From the NCBI RefSeq assembly GCF_002723455.1, contig NZ_PDUS01000001.1, forward strand, positions 6,991 through 70,990: 64,000 nt of DNA, written 5' to 3'. How positions within the stretch are numbered: position 1 is the first letter of the stretch; each line of letters opens with the position of its first letter. Shown piece after piece: positions 35,655 to 44,633 of the stretch. The notes below the pieces were generated by a model. That model was not told where the DNA came from. It searched no databases and saw nothing but the letters and a program-made list of their open reading frames with translations. The position numbers were made by a program, and so were the translations under genes. This stretch comes from Pseudoalteromonas sp. 3D05. GTDB taxonomy: Bacteria > Pseudomonadota > Gammaproteobacteria > Enterobacterales > Alteromonadaceae.

Positions 35655-36617
35655 ATGAAGTCACCTTTTTTAACTATGATTTCGGAACAAATGTATTTAA
35701 AGCGTTATGCTAAAAGTACCATTAAAGCTTACTTATACTGGATAGCTGCATTTATTCGCTTCAATTCTATGCGACACCCAACAACAATGGGAGATAATGA
35801 AGTAGAGCTTTTTTTAAATCATCTAGTTAACCAACAAAATGTTGCACCTAATACGCAAACGCAAGCTTTAAATGCGTTAAGCTTTTTATTTAAGGAGGTC
35901 ATTAAAAAGCCACTATCGCTATCCTTAGATTTTATCAAGAGCAAACGAGCAACTAAACTCCCCGTCGTTTTAACACAGCAAGAAATAAACCTTTTTTTTA
36001 AAGTGTGCTCTGCAAAACATTATTTACCTTGTGGGCTTCTCTATGGCAGTGGCATGCGGCTAATGGAAGTACTGCGTTTGCGTGTGCAGGATATTGATTT
36101 TGACTATAACTGCATCCGCATATGGGATGGTAAAGGAGGAAAAAACCGTGTTGTAACGCTTGCAACTGAGCTCATACCGCAAATACGGACACAAATTCAA
36201 TTAGTAGATAGTTATTTACAGTTAGACCTAAATAACCCGCTATTTTGCGGCGTGTATTTGCCACACTTATTACGTAAAAAGTACCCAAATAATAACAAGC
36301 AGCTGGGGTGGCAATATTTATTCCCATCTTATAAACTCAGCATTGATCCCCAAAGTAAGCAATTGAGAAGACATCATATAGATGAAAAACAATTACAGCG
36401 CGCGGTTAAAAAAGCAGCTTGTGATGCACAAATTAATAAACACGTTACTCCGCATACCTTACGCCATTCTTTTGCAACACATTTACTACAAAGTGGTGCT
36501 GATATTAGAACGGTTCAAGCGCAACTAGGCCATAGTGATGTGCGAACAACTCAGATTTATACGCATGTTTTACAACAAGGTGCAAATGGCGTGATTAGTC
36601 CATTCTCTAGGTTATAA
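35655..36617 (+). CDS. intI: Integron integrase (tyrosine recombinase)
   Basis: The 320-residue enzyme recombines attI and folded single-stranded attC sites to insert and excise cassettes. Catalytic residues are Arg135 (YGSGMRLME), His267-x-x-Arg270 (HTLRHSF), His293 (LGHSD) and Tyr302 (QIYTHV). The IntI-specific insertion, absent from XerC/D, is at about residues 202-233 (LPHLLRKKYPNNN...GWQYLFPS). The N terminus MKSPFL...YLYWIAAFI is typical. It is divergent from the cassettes and appears intact. Confidence 0.95.
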   Translation: MKSPFLTMISEQMYLKRYAKSTIKAYLYWIAAFIRFNSMRHPTTMGDNEVELFLNHLVNQQNVAPNTQTQALNALSFLFKEVIKKPLSLSLDFIKSKRATKLPVVLTQQEINLFFKVCSAKHYLPCGLLYGSGMRLMEVLRLRVQDIDFDYNCIRIWDGKGGKNRVVTLATELIPQIRTQIQLVDSYLQLDLNNPLFCGVYLPHLLRKKYPNNNKQLGWQYLFPSYKLSIDPQSKQLRRHHIDEKQLQRAVKKAACDAQINKHVTPHTLRHSFATHLLQSGADIRTVQAQLGHSDVRTTQIYTHVLQQGANGVISPFSRL

Positions 36618-36710
36618 AACAGGTAAAAAGAACAGCTGTATATTTTTGTCAAATAAATTTAACGCGTTAAAGCACATTATATGAATGTGCTAGCAATAGT
36701 TTACGAAAAG

Positions 36711-37379
36711 CTACCTTTTTTCGTCTTCTATTTTAAGTAATAGCTTTTTAATGTCGTTTTTGGCACCCAATATATGCTTTTTCAAAAAATCACAGGCTTT
36801 TTTAGTGTCTTTCGCTCGGCAAAACTCTAGTAAAGTACGGTGTTCTTCTGGCGCTGTTGTTAGGCCACCGGCTAACAATATATGCATACGAACATAGCGC
36901 TCTGAATTTTTACTATACATATCAACCAGCTCACGAGTTTGTGGGCGTTGTGCGCGCGAATACAATTTGCCATGAAAACGGCTATTTAAATCGCCCGTTG
37001 CAAGGTGTGTATCACCTGCGTCCATAGCGCTTTCAAGTTCAGTTAAAATAAGCTCTGCATCGATTAAATCTTGATTGGTTAACCCCTCTATTGAGTGGCT
37101 TAGTAGCTCGGCTTCAAGTAACGCTCTTAAATCAAAAATTTCATCAATTTGTGATGCAGAAAGCTCTGTTGCTGTGGCACCTTTATGGGCCTCAAAGTTA
37201 ACAAGCCCTTCAGCTTCAAGCTGAAGCAGCGCCTCGCGAACAGGAATACGGCTTACATTAAGCTCAGCAGCCAATGCAGCTTGACGAAGCGGATCACCGG
37301 CTTTTATCTCACCTGTTAATATTTTTTCACGGATTGCTTCTGCAACAAGTTGGGTGCGGGTTTTGTGCTCGATAGCCAT
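36711..37379 (-). CDS. GntR/FadR-family regulator (FCD domain)
   Basis: The 222-residue regulator has an N-terminal winged helix (IREKILTGEIKAGDPLRQAALAAELNVS in two parts, then RIPVREALLQLEAEGLV) and a C-terminal FCD ligand domain (about 85-215) with metal-binding histidines in FHGKLYS, MHILL and EEHRTLL. Most such proteins repress catabolic genes until the substrate binds. It sits beside the 4-hydroxyproline genes and is the natural candidate for the repeated TTGTATACAA palindromes. The ATG at 37379 has an AAGGAA site. Confidence 0.85.
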   Translation of the reverse strand: MAIEHKTRTQLVAEAIREKILTGEIKAGDPLRQAALAAELNVSRIPVREALLQLEAEGLVNFEAHKGATATELSASQIDEIFDLRALLEAELLSHSIEGLTNQDLIDAELILTELESAMDAGDTHLATGDLNSRFHGKLYSRAQRPQTRELVDMYSKNSERYVRMHILLAGGLTTAPEEHRTLLEFCRAKDTKKACDFLKKHILGAKNDIKKLLLKIEDEKR

Positions 37380-37398
37380 GGTGTTCCTTAAATATTGC

Positions 37399-37414
37399 AT
37401 TTAGCATACATTAT
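37399..37414. promoter_or_regulatory. Possible autoregulatory operator
   Basis: ATTTAGCATACATTAT matches 12 of 16 positions of the operator and lies 20 bases upstream of the regulator gene. The adjacent AATATTGCATTTAG recurs, inverted, at 40451-40464 before the oxidase gene, suggesting a related binding site there. Confidence 0.4.
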
Positions 37415-37511
37415 ACTCAAGTAACATGAGATGCCAAGTTAGATTACGTCCTTAGCGAGCGTATATAAAGCAATGCGGGAATATGCAATAGTGACTCCCG
37501 CATTAATTATT

Positions 37512-39008
37512 TTATGCCTGGTAACAAATTGGTCGCATAAAACGTAAAATTGCATTTGTACCTACAGAAGTACTACGTACATCTGTTGAGCTTGGGAATG
37601 GCCCACCGTGGTTCATTGAGCCGCAGACTTCAACGCCTGTTGGCATCTGATTTTTTATCAAACGGCCCACTTTATACTGCAGCGCTTCGATAAGGCTATC
37701 GGCTTTATTTAAGTCAGCGTCGGTGCCATGCACACTGGCGGTTAGCTGCCCTTGCAATTGATTTACTAATGTCATGAGCTGCTGTTCACTGTCGTAGCGC
37801 ACAACTAACGCCGCAGGGCCAAACACTTCTTCTTGTAAAGCTGGAGTTGCTAAGTAGTCATCGCCGTTGCACGCGAATACATGTGCATTGGCATGAAACG
37901 CCTTTGCAAGTTTGCCTGCACCTAACACACTGACCTTATCAAGCTGGCTACGCGCTGCTATTTGGTGTTTAAACGTGTTAACAATCCCCGGGGTGAGTAA
38001 CGTGTCTGACGGGGCATCATCAATGCACGCTGTAATGTGTGCTTCAAGCTCATCACATCCCGTTGGCACTAACCACAACCCTGGGCTGGTACAAAACTGC
38101 CCGTTGCCCATCAGCATTGACTGGCAAAGTGACTGTGCAATTTCTTTACTCTGTTCAATTGCTTTATTAGGTAGAATAACTTGGGGGTTAATACTGCCAA
38201 GCTCACCATAAAATGGGATGGGTTCTTCACGCTTTGCAATGGTCGCTTGCAGTTTACTAGCAACGTTAAATGAGCCAGTGAAGCCAACCGCTTTAATTTC
38301 CGGCGCAGCAACGAGCTGATGCGACATGTCATACGCCTTACTTTGCACCATTGCAAACACGCCTAATGGCATCGCACATTCTTTTATAGCGGCAAGCGCC
38401 GCACGTGCCATTAGCTCACCGGTTCCCGGGTGCGCTGTATGATTTTTTACAATCACTGGGCAACCTGCTGCCAGTGCTGCTGCCGTGTCGCCACCGAGTG
38501 TTGAAAAGGCATACGGGAAATTAGATGCGCCAAATACGGCCACAGGCCCAAGCGGTAAATAATTAAGCTCTGTATGTGGTTTTGGTAACGGTGCTCTTGC
38601 GGCATCGGCTTCGTCCACAACTTTTAAACCCAATGGTGATTCAGGGTTTTCACGCAAAGCACTGGCAAATGCCTTAAGTTGATTAACGGTTCGCATGCGC
38701 TCGCCTTGCAAACGCATCATGGGTAGATTGGTTTCTTGATGTGTTTGCTCAAGTAGCTCATCCCCTAGCGCCAATATGTGATCTGCAATACACGTTAAAA
38801 AATCTGCTCGTTGCGCAAAGCTGGTTTTACGATACTCATAAAAAGCCGATTGCGCGGCTGCTATCGCACCGTCTAATTCAGCGGCACTCAGATTAAAAAA
38901 ACGTGTGGAGAGGGGTTCATTGCGCGCTGGGGAAAATGCGTTAAATTCACCATTCGCTGAATCACCAATCCATTGTCCTGCTACTAAACTTTGTCCTGTT
39001 AATGTCAT
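37512..39008 (-). CDS. Alpha-ketoglutaric semialdehyde (2,5-dioxovalerate) dehydrogenase
   Basis: The 498-residue aldehyde dehydrogenase has catalytic Cys306 in GNGQFCTSPG and Glu269 in YGELGS, and FGASNFPYAFS and VKNHTAHPGT in place of the usual cofactor motifs, a pattern of the KGSADH subfamily. It oxidises alpha-ketoglutarate semialdehyde to alpha-ketoglutarate, the last step of 4-hydroxyproline breakdown. It follows the epimerase gene by 13 bases with a CAGGAG ribosome site. Confidence 0.88.
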   Translation of the reverse strand: MTLTGQSLVAGQWIGDSANGEFNAFSPARNEPLSTRFFNLSAAELDGAIAAAQSAFYEYRKTSFAQRADFLTCIADHILALGDELLEQTHQETNLPMMRLQGERMRTVNQLKAFASALRENPESPLGLKVVDEADAARAPLPKPHTELNYLPLGPVAVFGASNFPYAFSTLGGDTAAALAAGCPVIVKNHTAHPGTGELMARAALAAIKECAMPLGVFAMVQSKAYDMSHQLVAAPEIKAVGFTGSFNVASKLQATIAKREEPIPFYGELGSINPQVILPNKAIEQSKEIAQSLCQSMLMGNGQFCTSPGLWLVPTGCDELEAHITACIDDAPSDTLLTPGIVNTFKHQIAARSQLDKVSVLGAGKLAKAFHANAHVFACNGDDYLATPALQEEVFGPAALVVRYDSEQQLMTLVNQLQGQLTASVHGTDADLNKADSLIEALQYKVGRLIKNQMPTGVEVCGSMNHGGPFPSSTDVRSTSVGTNAILRFMRPICYQA

Positions 39009-39021
39009 GTTTTGCTCCTGA

Positions 39022-40023
39022 TTAAATTACTTGAAACCCAAATGCATATGGGTCATCGTCATCAACGGTGATCGTGCTTGTGCCCGTCACTCTAGACCAA
39101 CCTTGAATACTTGGCAGGATGGCTGTGATACCTGCGATTTCTGTTACCTGTTCAATGCAACCAATAAACTGGCTGCCGATATAACTTTCGTGGATAAAAT
39201 TTTGCCCTTGAGCCAATTGCCCCTTGGCAAATAGCTGCGCCATACGCGCACTTGTGCCTGTGCCACAGGGCGAACGATCAATGGCTTTATCACCATAAAA
39301 AACAGCATTGGCGGCGTCTGAACTGGCATTTTTAGGTGTGCCTGTCCATAAAACGTGGCTTGCACCTTGAACAGTTGAATCAAGCGGATGAACACATTTC
39401 GTTTTTATATTTATGGCATCGCGTACCTGTAGGCTGTACTTTAAAATTTGCCCTGCGGTTAAGTGTTCAATGCCTTTATAATTCCCCTGCGGTTCAACAA
39501 TAATGTAGAAGTTGCCACCATAGGCAATATCTACTTTAAGCGCGCCTAACTCAGGCACTTCAATTTCAATTGATTGATGTGCTAGGTACGCGGGCACATT
39601 ATAAATTTTAACCCACTGAACTTTACCGTCAGTCATTTCATAATTGACTTCAACGCGCCCTGCCGGTGTATCGAGTTTTAATGTTCCTGGCACGTTTGCA
39701 TGCAACAAGCCATGCTCTAACGCAAACGTGACAATGCCCATCGTGCCGTGACCACACATGGGTAAGCATCCTGATGTTTCAACAAATAAAATAGCCGCAT
39801 CGCCATCCTCTGTGGTAGGTGGATATAAGAATCCGCCCGACATCATATCGTGGCCACGAGGCTCAAACATAAGCGCTTGGCGTATCCAGTCATGATTTTG
39901 CAAAAAGTCTTGGCGCTTTTCACTCATGCTTTCCCCACTTAATTGCGGGTGACCACTGGTTATTAGCCGTACAGGGTTGCCACAGGTATGGCCGTCAATA
40001 CAAAAAAAGGTCCCTTTGAGCAT
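39022..40023 (-). CDS. lhpA: 4-hydroxyproline 2-epimerase
   Basis: The 333-residue proline racemase family enzyme has both catalytic cysteines, Cys90 in MCGHGT and Cys253 in DRSPCGTGT. It epimerises trans-4-hydroxy-L-proline to cis-4-hydroxy-D-proline, the substrate of the nearby FAD oxidase. Proline racemase activity is excluded only by context. It is preceded by the truncated DapA-like gene by three bases and shares its operator. Confidence 0.88.
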   Translation of the reverse strand: MLKGTFFCIDGHTCGNPVRLITSGHPQLSGESMSEKRQDFLQNHDWIRQALMFEPRGHDMMSGGFLYPPTTEDGDAAILFVETSGCLPMCGHGTMGIVTFALEHGLLHANVPGTLKLDTPAGRVEVNYEMTDGKVQWVKIYNVPAYLAHQSIEIEVPELGALKVDIAYGGNFYIIVEPQGNYKGIEHLTAGQILKYSLQVRDAINIKTKCVHPLDSTVQGASHVLWTGTPKNASSDAANAVFYGDKAIDRSPCGTGTSARMAQLFAKGQLAQGQNFIHESYIGSQFIGCIEQVTEIAGITAILPSIQGWSRVTGTSTITVDDDDPYAFGFQVI

Positions 40024-40026
40024 AAC

Positions 40027-40251
40027 TTAGTCCAACTTAAATTTTGTTAAAGCAATACGGTTTGTCATTGCTTGCGTGAAAAGCGAGACGGCAGTCGTGT
40101 TCTCGTTTGCTGCATCCAGTTCAATAATACTGTGAACGCCTTCATTATTTAGCTCATCGATCATCTTTGCTGTTGTTGCAAATTTAATGGCGTCTGATGC
40201 ATTGAACTGAGTCGGTGCTGCTAAAAAGACCCCTTGCCAATTTACTGTCAT
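40027..40251 (-). pseudogene. Truncated DapA-family gene
   Basis: The 74-residue frame starts MTVNWQGVFLAAPTQFNASD and continues through GVHSIIELDAANEN, the N-terminal quarter of DapA-family 1-pyrroline-4-hydroxy-2-carboxylate deaminases. It then ends with MTNRIALTKFKLD, which may be the old C terminus. The Tyr and Lys of the active site are missing, so a central deletion of about 700 bases is likely. It keeps its operator and lies first in the epimerase operon. The intact family member is at 18513. Confidence 0.7.
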
Positions 40252-40291
40252 TTTAATTACCTGATTGATGTTTAGGCTTGATATGATAAGT

Positions 40292-40307
40292 ATATTGTAT
40301 ACAATAA
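40292..40307. promoter_or_regulatory. GntR-type operator of the epimerase operon
   Basis: ATATTGTATACAATAA contains a perfect 14-base palindrome (40293-40306), 41-56 bases upstream of the first start codon of the operon. Confidence 0.7.
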
Positions 40308-40520
40308 TCAATATCCCATTTTGATATTCATTTATTCATTAATTTATAAGAGCGTCTTTGGCGCAGTAAAAGCAAGGTTAAACAACTGAAATTAAATAAC
40401 AAAGAATTAAACTAACAACGTTAAAAAATCATATTTCGTAATTTAAAAAACTAAATGCAATATTGAGATAGGCAATGATTTATCGGCCAAAGTAGCGAAT
40501 TGCATAAAGAGGTAATTATT

Positions 40521-41810
40521 TTGGCAGATCATAGTACACAACATATTGGGGTCATTGGGGCGGGTGTGATTGGTATTTGTTGCGCGCTAAACTTACAACG
40601 TGCCGGCTTTGCCGTCACACTGTACGATGAATACGGTTTAGCTCAAGGGTGCTCAAAGGGAAATGCAGGGCATTTTGCGACAGAACAAGTATTTCCTTTA
40701 GCGCATGCATCGGTACTGAAAAAGCTCCCTTCTATGTTGTTAAACCCACTGGGTCCACTGCGTATTGATTGGCGTTATACCATTAAGGCACTACCATGGT
40801 TTTGGTTATTTTTAAAAAATATGAATAACAAAACCTATACAGCCAACTCGTTGGCATTAAAAGCGCTAAATCAACATGCGATTACAGCCTATGACCAATT
40901 GCTAAATAACTATAATTTAGACTATCTAATCACTAAAAAAGGCAGTTTACTGACCTTTGAAAAAACCCCGATTGAACAGATAACTAGCTTATTAGAGAGT
41001 TTTCAAACGCACGATATAAACGTTGAATTGCTCAATTCAAAACAAGTTCAGCACCTTGAACCTAACTTAGCACCCACAATTAATCACGCTTTATTATTTA
41101 ATGACGTGGCTCACAGCGTTGATCCGCACTTATTTTGCGTAACATTAGCGGAGCAATTTATTGCCCTTGGGGGGCAGTTTTGTCAACAAAAAGTGACCGC
41201 GATTGAGCAAGCTGAACTTGGGTATACACTCAAAGGCGAGCAACAGCAATTTACCGCTGACAAAGTGGTTATTGCCGCTGGCGCATGGAGTAAATCGCTT
41301 ATTAAGCCCCTTGGTTATAAAGTCCCGCTGGATACTGAACGCGGGTACCATTGCATGCTAGCAAGTAACTATGGCCTTTCTCGCCCTGTCGCCTCTGCTG
41401 AGCGTAACTTTATAATGACCCCCATGAGCCAAGGTTTGCGAATAGCGGGGACGGTCGAATTTGCAGGCACACAGCGCAAAATGGACAACAAACGTGCACT
41501 GGCATTATTGCCGCACGCTAAAGCGATGCTTAAAAAATCAGCCTCATCATTGCATGCTCACAGTACATGGATGGGCTGTCGCCCTTCTTTACCTGACTCA
41601 TTGCCGGTTATTGGTGAAGCCCCTTTTCATCCTAATATTTTCTTTGCATTTGGCCATCAACATTTGGGGTTAACACAAGGTGCGGTCACTGGGGAGTTAA
41701 TTACATCACTGTGTTTAAGACACCCTACAAAAATAGACATTAAACCATATTGCATTAGCCGATTTTCAACGCATGCGGCTTGCAGTTCACCCATCCCACA
41801 CGCACAATAG
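40521..41810 (+). CDS. FAD-dependent D-hydroxyproline oxidase/dehydrogenase
   Basis: The protein of about 429 residues is a DadA-like flavoprotein: the FAD motif GVIGAGVIGICCALNLQRAG at the N terminus, CSKGNAGHF, VVIAAGAWSK in the middle and the C-terminal FAFGHQHLGLTQG. It should oxidise cis-4-hydroxy-D-proline to 1-pyrroline-4-hydroxy-2-carboxylate. The start is probably TTG 40521, with an AGAGG site; another TTG at 40500 is possible. It is followed by the peptidase gene and divergent from the epimerase operon. Confidence 0.82.
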   Translation: MADHSTQHIGVIGAGVIGICCALNLQRAGFAVTLYDEYGLAQGCSKGNAGHFATEQVFPLAHASVLKKLPSMLLNPLGPLRIDWRYTIKALPWFWLFLKNMNNKTYTANSLALKALNQHAITAYDQLLNNYNLDYLITKKGSLLTFEKTPIEQITSLLESFQTHDINVELLNSKQVQHLEPNLAPTINHALLFNDVAHSVDPHLFCVTLAEQFIALGGQFCQQKVTAIEQAELGYTLKGEQQQFTADKVVIAAGAWSKSLIKPLGYKVPLDTERGYHCMLASNYGLSRPVASAERNFIMTPMSQGLRIAGTVEFAGTQRKMDNKRALALLPHAKAMLKKSASSLHAHSTWMGCRPSLPDSLPVIGEAPFHPNIFFAFGHQHLGLTQGAVTGELITSLCLRHPTKIDIKPYCISRFSTHAACSSPIPHAQ

Positions 41811-41832
41811 CCCCATTAACGAGGAGAGCATT

Positions 41833-43050
41833 ATGACGACCACAGGTATTGGTACTCAATCTAAAGAGCAGGCACTGGCGAGTCTCAGTGATATGACTAA
41901 AGATTTGCAGCCCATTCAAGCGCAAGAACACCTAGAGCGCATTAAAACAGCGCAAACTTACATGCAAGCAAATGGCATCGATGCCATTTATTTAAATGCA
42001 GGCACAAACCTAACTTACTTTACCGGTATGCGCTGGTATGCCAGTGAGCGTATGGTTGGGGCAATTTTACCCGCCAAAGGTGACGTACAATACATTGCGC
42101 CTTACTTTGAAATTGGCTCACTGAATGGCTTTAAAGTGATTGATGGCCCAATTCGTGGCTGGCAAGAGCATGAAAGCCCATACCAACTATTTGTCGATGT
42201 CATCAAGGAGATGGGCATTGCACAAGATGGCACAATTGGGATTGATGAAAGCGCCCAGTTTTTTATTTTTGATGGCATCAACAAAGCACAAAATGGCTTA
42301 AAACTAGTTAATGCACAACCTGTCACTGCGCATTGTCGTATGCATAAATCAGCCAATGAGCTGAAACTAATGCAACGTGCTATGGATATGACACTCGCTG
42401 TACATCAAGCAACCGCGAGCATGTTACACGAAGGTATTAGCACCACAGAAGTGGAAGCCTTCATCAAGCAAGCTCACCAAAAGGTAGGCGCGCCGGGTAA
42501 TTATTTTTGTATTGTGTTATTTGGTGTTGCCACCTCTTTCCCGCATGGGGTAAAAGATGCACAAATCCTTAAAAAAGGCGACATGGTATTGATTGATACT
42601 GGCTGTAAAGTACATGATTACCTGTCTGACATCACGCGAACGTATGTGTTTGGTGAAGCAACAGAGCGTCAACGCCAGTTTTGGGATTACGAAAAAGCGG
42701 CCCAAATTGCTGCATTTAAAGTTGCTCAAGTTGGGCAAACATGTGAAGCGGTCGATGCTGGTGCTCGCAATTACTTAGCTTCACAAGGATTAGGCCCTGA
42801 GTATCAAACACCAGGCTGTCCACACCGTACAGGCCATGGTATAGGGTTGGATATTCACGAATGGCCTTATTTAGTAGGCGGAGATAAAACTCCACTTGCA
42901 CCTGGTATGTGCTTTAGTAATGAGCCTATGCTGGTTGTGCCGGACGAATTTGGTATTCGTTTGGAGGACCATTTTTACATGACTGACGAAGGACCTAAAT
43001 GGTTTACGGAGCCTGCGCATAGTATTGATGACCCATTTGGTTTAGGTTAA
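41833..43050 (+). CDS. M24 Xaa-Pro dipeptidase
   Basis: The 405-residue metallopeptidase has its metal ligands in LIDTG, LSDITRTY, GHGIGLDIHE, NEPML and RLEDH. It is distinct from the peptidase at 10741-11826. By context it releases hydroxyproline from imported dipeptides for the neighbouring oxidase and epimerase. The ATG at 41833 follows GAGGAGAG, 22 bases after the oxidase stop, and the longer frame overlapping the oxidase gene is not needed. Confidence 0.88.
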   Translation: MTTTGIGTQSKEQALASLSDMTKDLQPIQAQEHLERIKTAQTYMQANGIDAIYLNAGTNLTYFTGMRWYASERMVGAILPAKGDVQYIAPYFEIGSLNGFKVIDGPIRGWQEHESPYQLFVDVIKEMGIAQDGTIGIDESAQFFIFDGINKAQNGLKLVNAQPVTAHCRMHKSANELKLMQRAMDMTLAVHQATASMLHEGISTTEVEAFIKQAHQKVGAPGNYFCIVLFGVATSFPHGVKDAQILKKGDMVLIDTGCKVHDYLSDITRTYVFGEATERQRQFWDYEKAAQIAAFKVAQVGQTCEAVDAGARNYLASQGLGPEYQTPGCPHRTGHGIGLDIHEWPYLVGGDKTPLAPGMCFSNEPMLVVPDEFGIRLEDHFYMTDEGPKWFTEPAHSIDDPFGLG

Positions 43051-43055
43051 AACCT

Positions 43056-43082
43056 CACGATCGGCCTACATGGCTGATCGTG
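43056..43082. terminator. Hairpin between convergent genes
   Basis: CACGATCGGCC and GGCTGATCGTG form an 11-base stem with one G-T pair around TACAT. It overlaps the 3' end of the minus-strand lipoprotein gene and has no long T run, so its terminator role is likely but not certain. Confidence 0.5.
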
Positions 43083-43527
43083 TTAGTAACTCATTATTTT
43101 CGCACCATTGGTTTGGTGCTTTTACCAATGTTGCTTTATCTGCTACACGTACTTTAACGCATTGGGTATCTGAGGGTAATTGCTCTTTTTGCACAACCCA
43201 AAATTCGCCTTGCTTTTGAGTAAATAATTGGTATTCGTATGCCTCATCACTGCCTTCAAATAAAGCAGTAAATAAACCGCCAACCAGTGCACCAGCTATA
43301 CCACCTGCAATCATATCTTCGCGATTACCATCTAACTCATCGATTACCCCTACTGTTGCACCAATCATCATGCCGTTGAACACATCTGACGAAAGCTGAA
43401 CCGCTTTTGTCGATTGAACTTGCGCATAATATTCAGTGACTATTCTATTTTCTTCAGCTCGATCAATACCCGGGCCTGCAGCACAACCTGTTAATAATAG
43501 TAAAACGATAAATACCTTGTTCATCAT
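43066..43527 (-). CDS. Glycine-zipper lipoprotein
   Basis: The 153-residue protein has a lipobox (LLTGCAA). A glycine-zipper-like segment (IAGGIAGALVGGLFTALFEG) resembles SlyB/Lpp-type outer-membrane lipoproteins. Function is unknown. The ATG follows AAGGAC. Confidence 0.7.
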   Translation of the reverse strand: MMNKVFIVLLLLTGCAAGPGIDRAEENRIVTEYYAQVQSTKAVQLSSDVFNGMMIGATVGVIDELDGNREDMIAGGIAGALVGGLFTALFEGSDEAYEYQLFTQKQGEFWVVQKEQLPSDTQCVKVRVADKATLVKAPNQWCENNELLTRSAM

Positions 43528-43733
43528 GTTGTCCTTTGGATTGTTTTCATTTGTCTAATAATGAGTTTATTGGGTTTTAAAATTAAATCTGTTCAAGAGT
43601 GTTTTAAAGATGTAAGAAACTGTGCAATTAATGCATTGAACTCACCTTAATTGACAATCTCTGCTGTGTTGCCTTGAACTTTGTGATGTGTGCCTGCATA
43701 TCCTCACTATATTGTTCAAAACAGGCTACCCCA

Positions 43734-44384
43734 ATGAAAAAGCTAAAAATCGATATTGTTTCTGACGTAATGTGCCCGTGGTGCATTATAGGCTATAAAA
43801 ACCTTGAATCTGCATTAGCTCAATTGAGTGACAAGTTTGACGCTGAAATAAGCTGGAAGCCCTTCGAACTGAATCCTGATATGCCCATTGAAGGACAAGA
43901 TTTAAATGAACATTTAGCGCAAAAATATGGCCTAACTGAAGTGCAAGGCGATGCAAATCGAAAGCATATTTTAGAGATGGGTGAAAAAGCAGGGTTTACC
44001 TTTAACCTTGATGGTAACCGCATCATGATCAATAGTTTTGATCTCCATCGTTTACTAACTTGGGCAGCAACTGAAGGTAAACAAACCGAATTAAAGCTGG
44101 CATTCTTTAAAGCACATTTTACCGATTTGGTGTATTTAAACGAACAAGAAAGCTTATTAAATGTAGTGCAAAGTGTTGGCCTTGATAGAGACCGTGCAAA
44201 AGAAATATTAGATTCAGGTGAATATTTTCAAGCGGTACGTAGCGAACAAAATGCCTTACAACAAATGGGCATAACGTCTGTACCTACGTTTATTATCAAC
44301 GACGAATATGCACTAACTGGTGGACAACCAAGCGATGCATTTGTGAAAGCATTCGAGCAAATAGCAGAGCAAGACAGTCAATAA
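43734..44384 (+). CDS. DsbA/FrnE-family thioredoxin-like oxidoreductase
   Basis: The 216-residue protein has the thioredoxin-like FrnE fold: the DVMCPWCIIG active site (CPWC, residues 14-17), a helical insertion and the cis-proline in ITSVPTFIIN. There is no signal peptide, so it acts in the cytoplasm, unlike true DsbA. The ATG at 43734 is chosen because it begins directly at the first beta strand. Confidence 0.85.
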   Translation: MKKLKIDIVSDVMCPWCIIGYKNLESALAQLSDKFDAEISWKPFELNPDMPIEGQDLNEHLAQKYGLTEVQGDANRKHILEMGEKAGFTFNLDGNRIMINSFDLHRLLTWAATEGKQTELKLAFFKAHFTDLVYLNEQESLLNVVQSVGLDRDRAKEILDSGEYFQAVRSEQNALQQMGITSVPTFIINDEYALTGGQPSDAFVKAFEQIAEQDSQ

Positions 44385-44391
44385 CGCTTTA

Positions 44392-44419
44392 ACACCACGT
44401 AATGCTAGTTACGTGGTGT
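44392..44419 (+). terminator. Hairpin after the FrnE-family gene
   Basis: ACACCACGTAA and TTACGTGGTGT form a perfect 11-base stem eight bases after the stop codon, with only a short AT-rich tail. Confidence 0.55.
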
Positions 44420-44633
44420 ATTATTAAAACCTAACCGCATTGCATGCAGCAACCCAATATAATTTTATTTAATTACGCGTTTTTTAGTAGCACCCCCTCC
44501 TATAATTTGGTATTTATACACCGCACGAAAGCACTCACTATTTCGGGTAATTAACATGAATAGTAGTGTCTAATTAGCGCAGTTAAGTAAATAGGGCACA
44601 TTGCTCTAAAATAAAAAATGATAAGGAAGTACA

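Larger units (their letters stand above)
22284..36617. other. Chromosomal integron: intI, attI and a 12-13 cassette array
   Basis: A tyrosine recombinase with the integron-specific extra helix lies at 35655-36617. To its left, minus-strand genes are each followed by an attC of about 67-126 bases; most share a TTGGCTAAAAT-type centre and end near CTTGTTA. Counting from attI, attC sites lie at 34739, 34185, 33270, 32834, 32279, 31461, 28253, 27494, 25153, 24650, 24235 and 23754. The uniform attC family and lack of resistance genes indicate a sedentary chromosomal integron. An IS1111-type element interrupts the array at 25787-27497. Confidence 0.9.
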
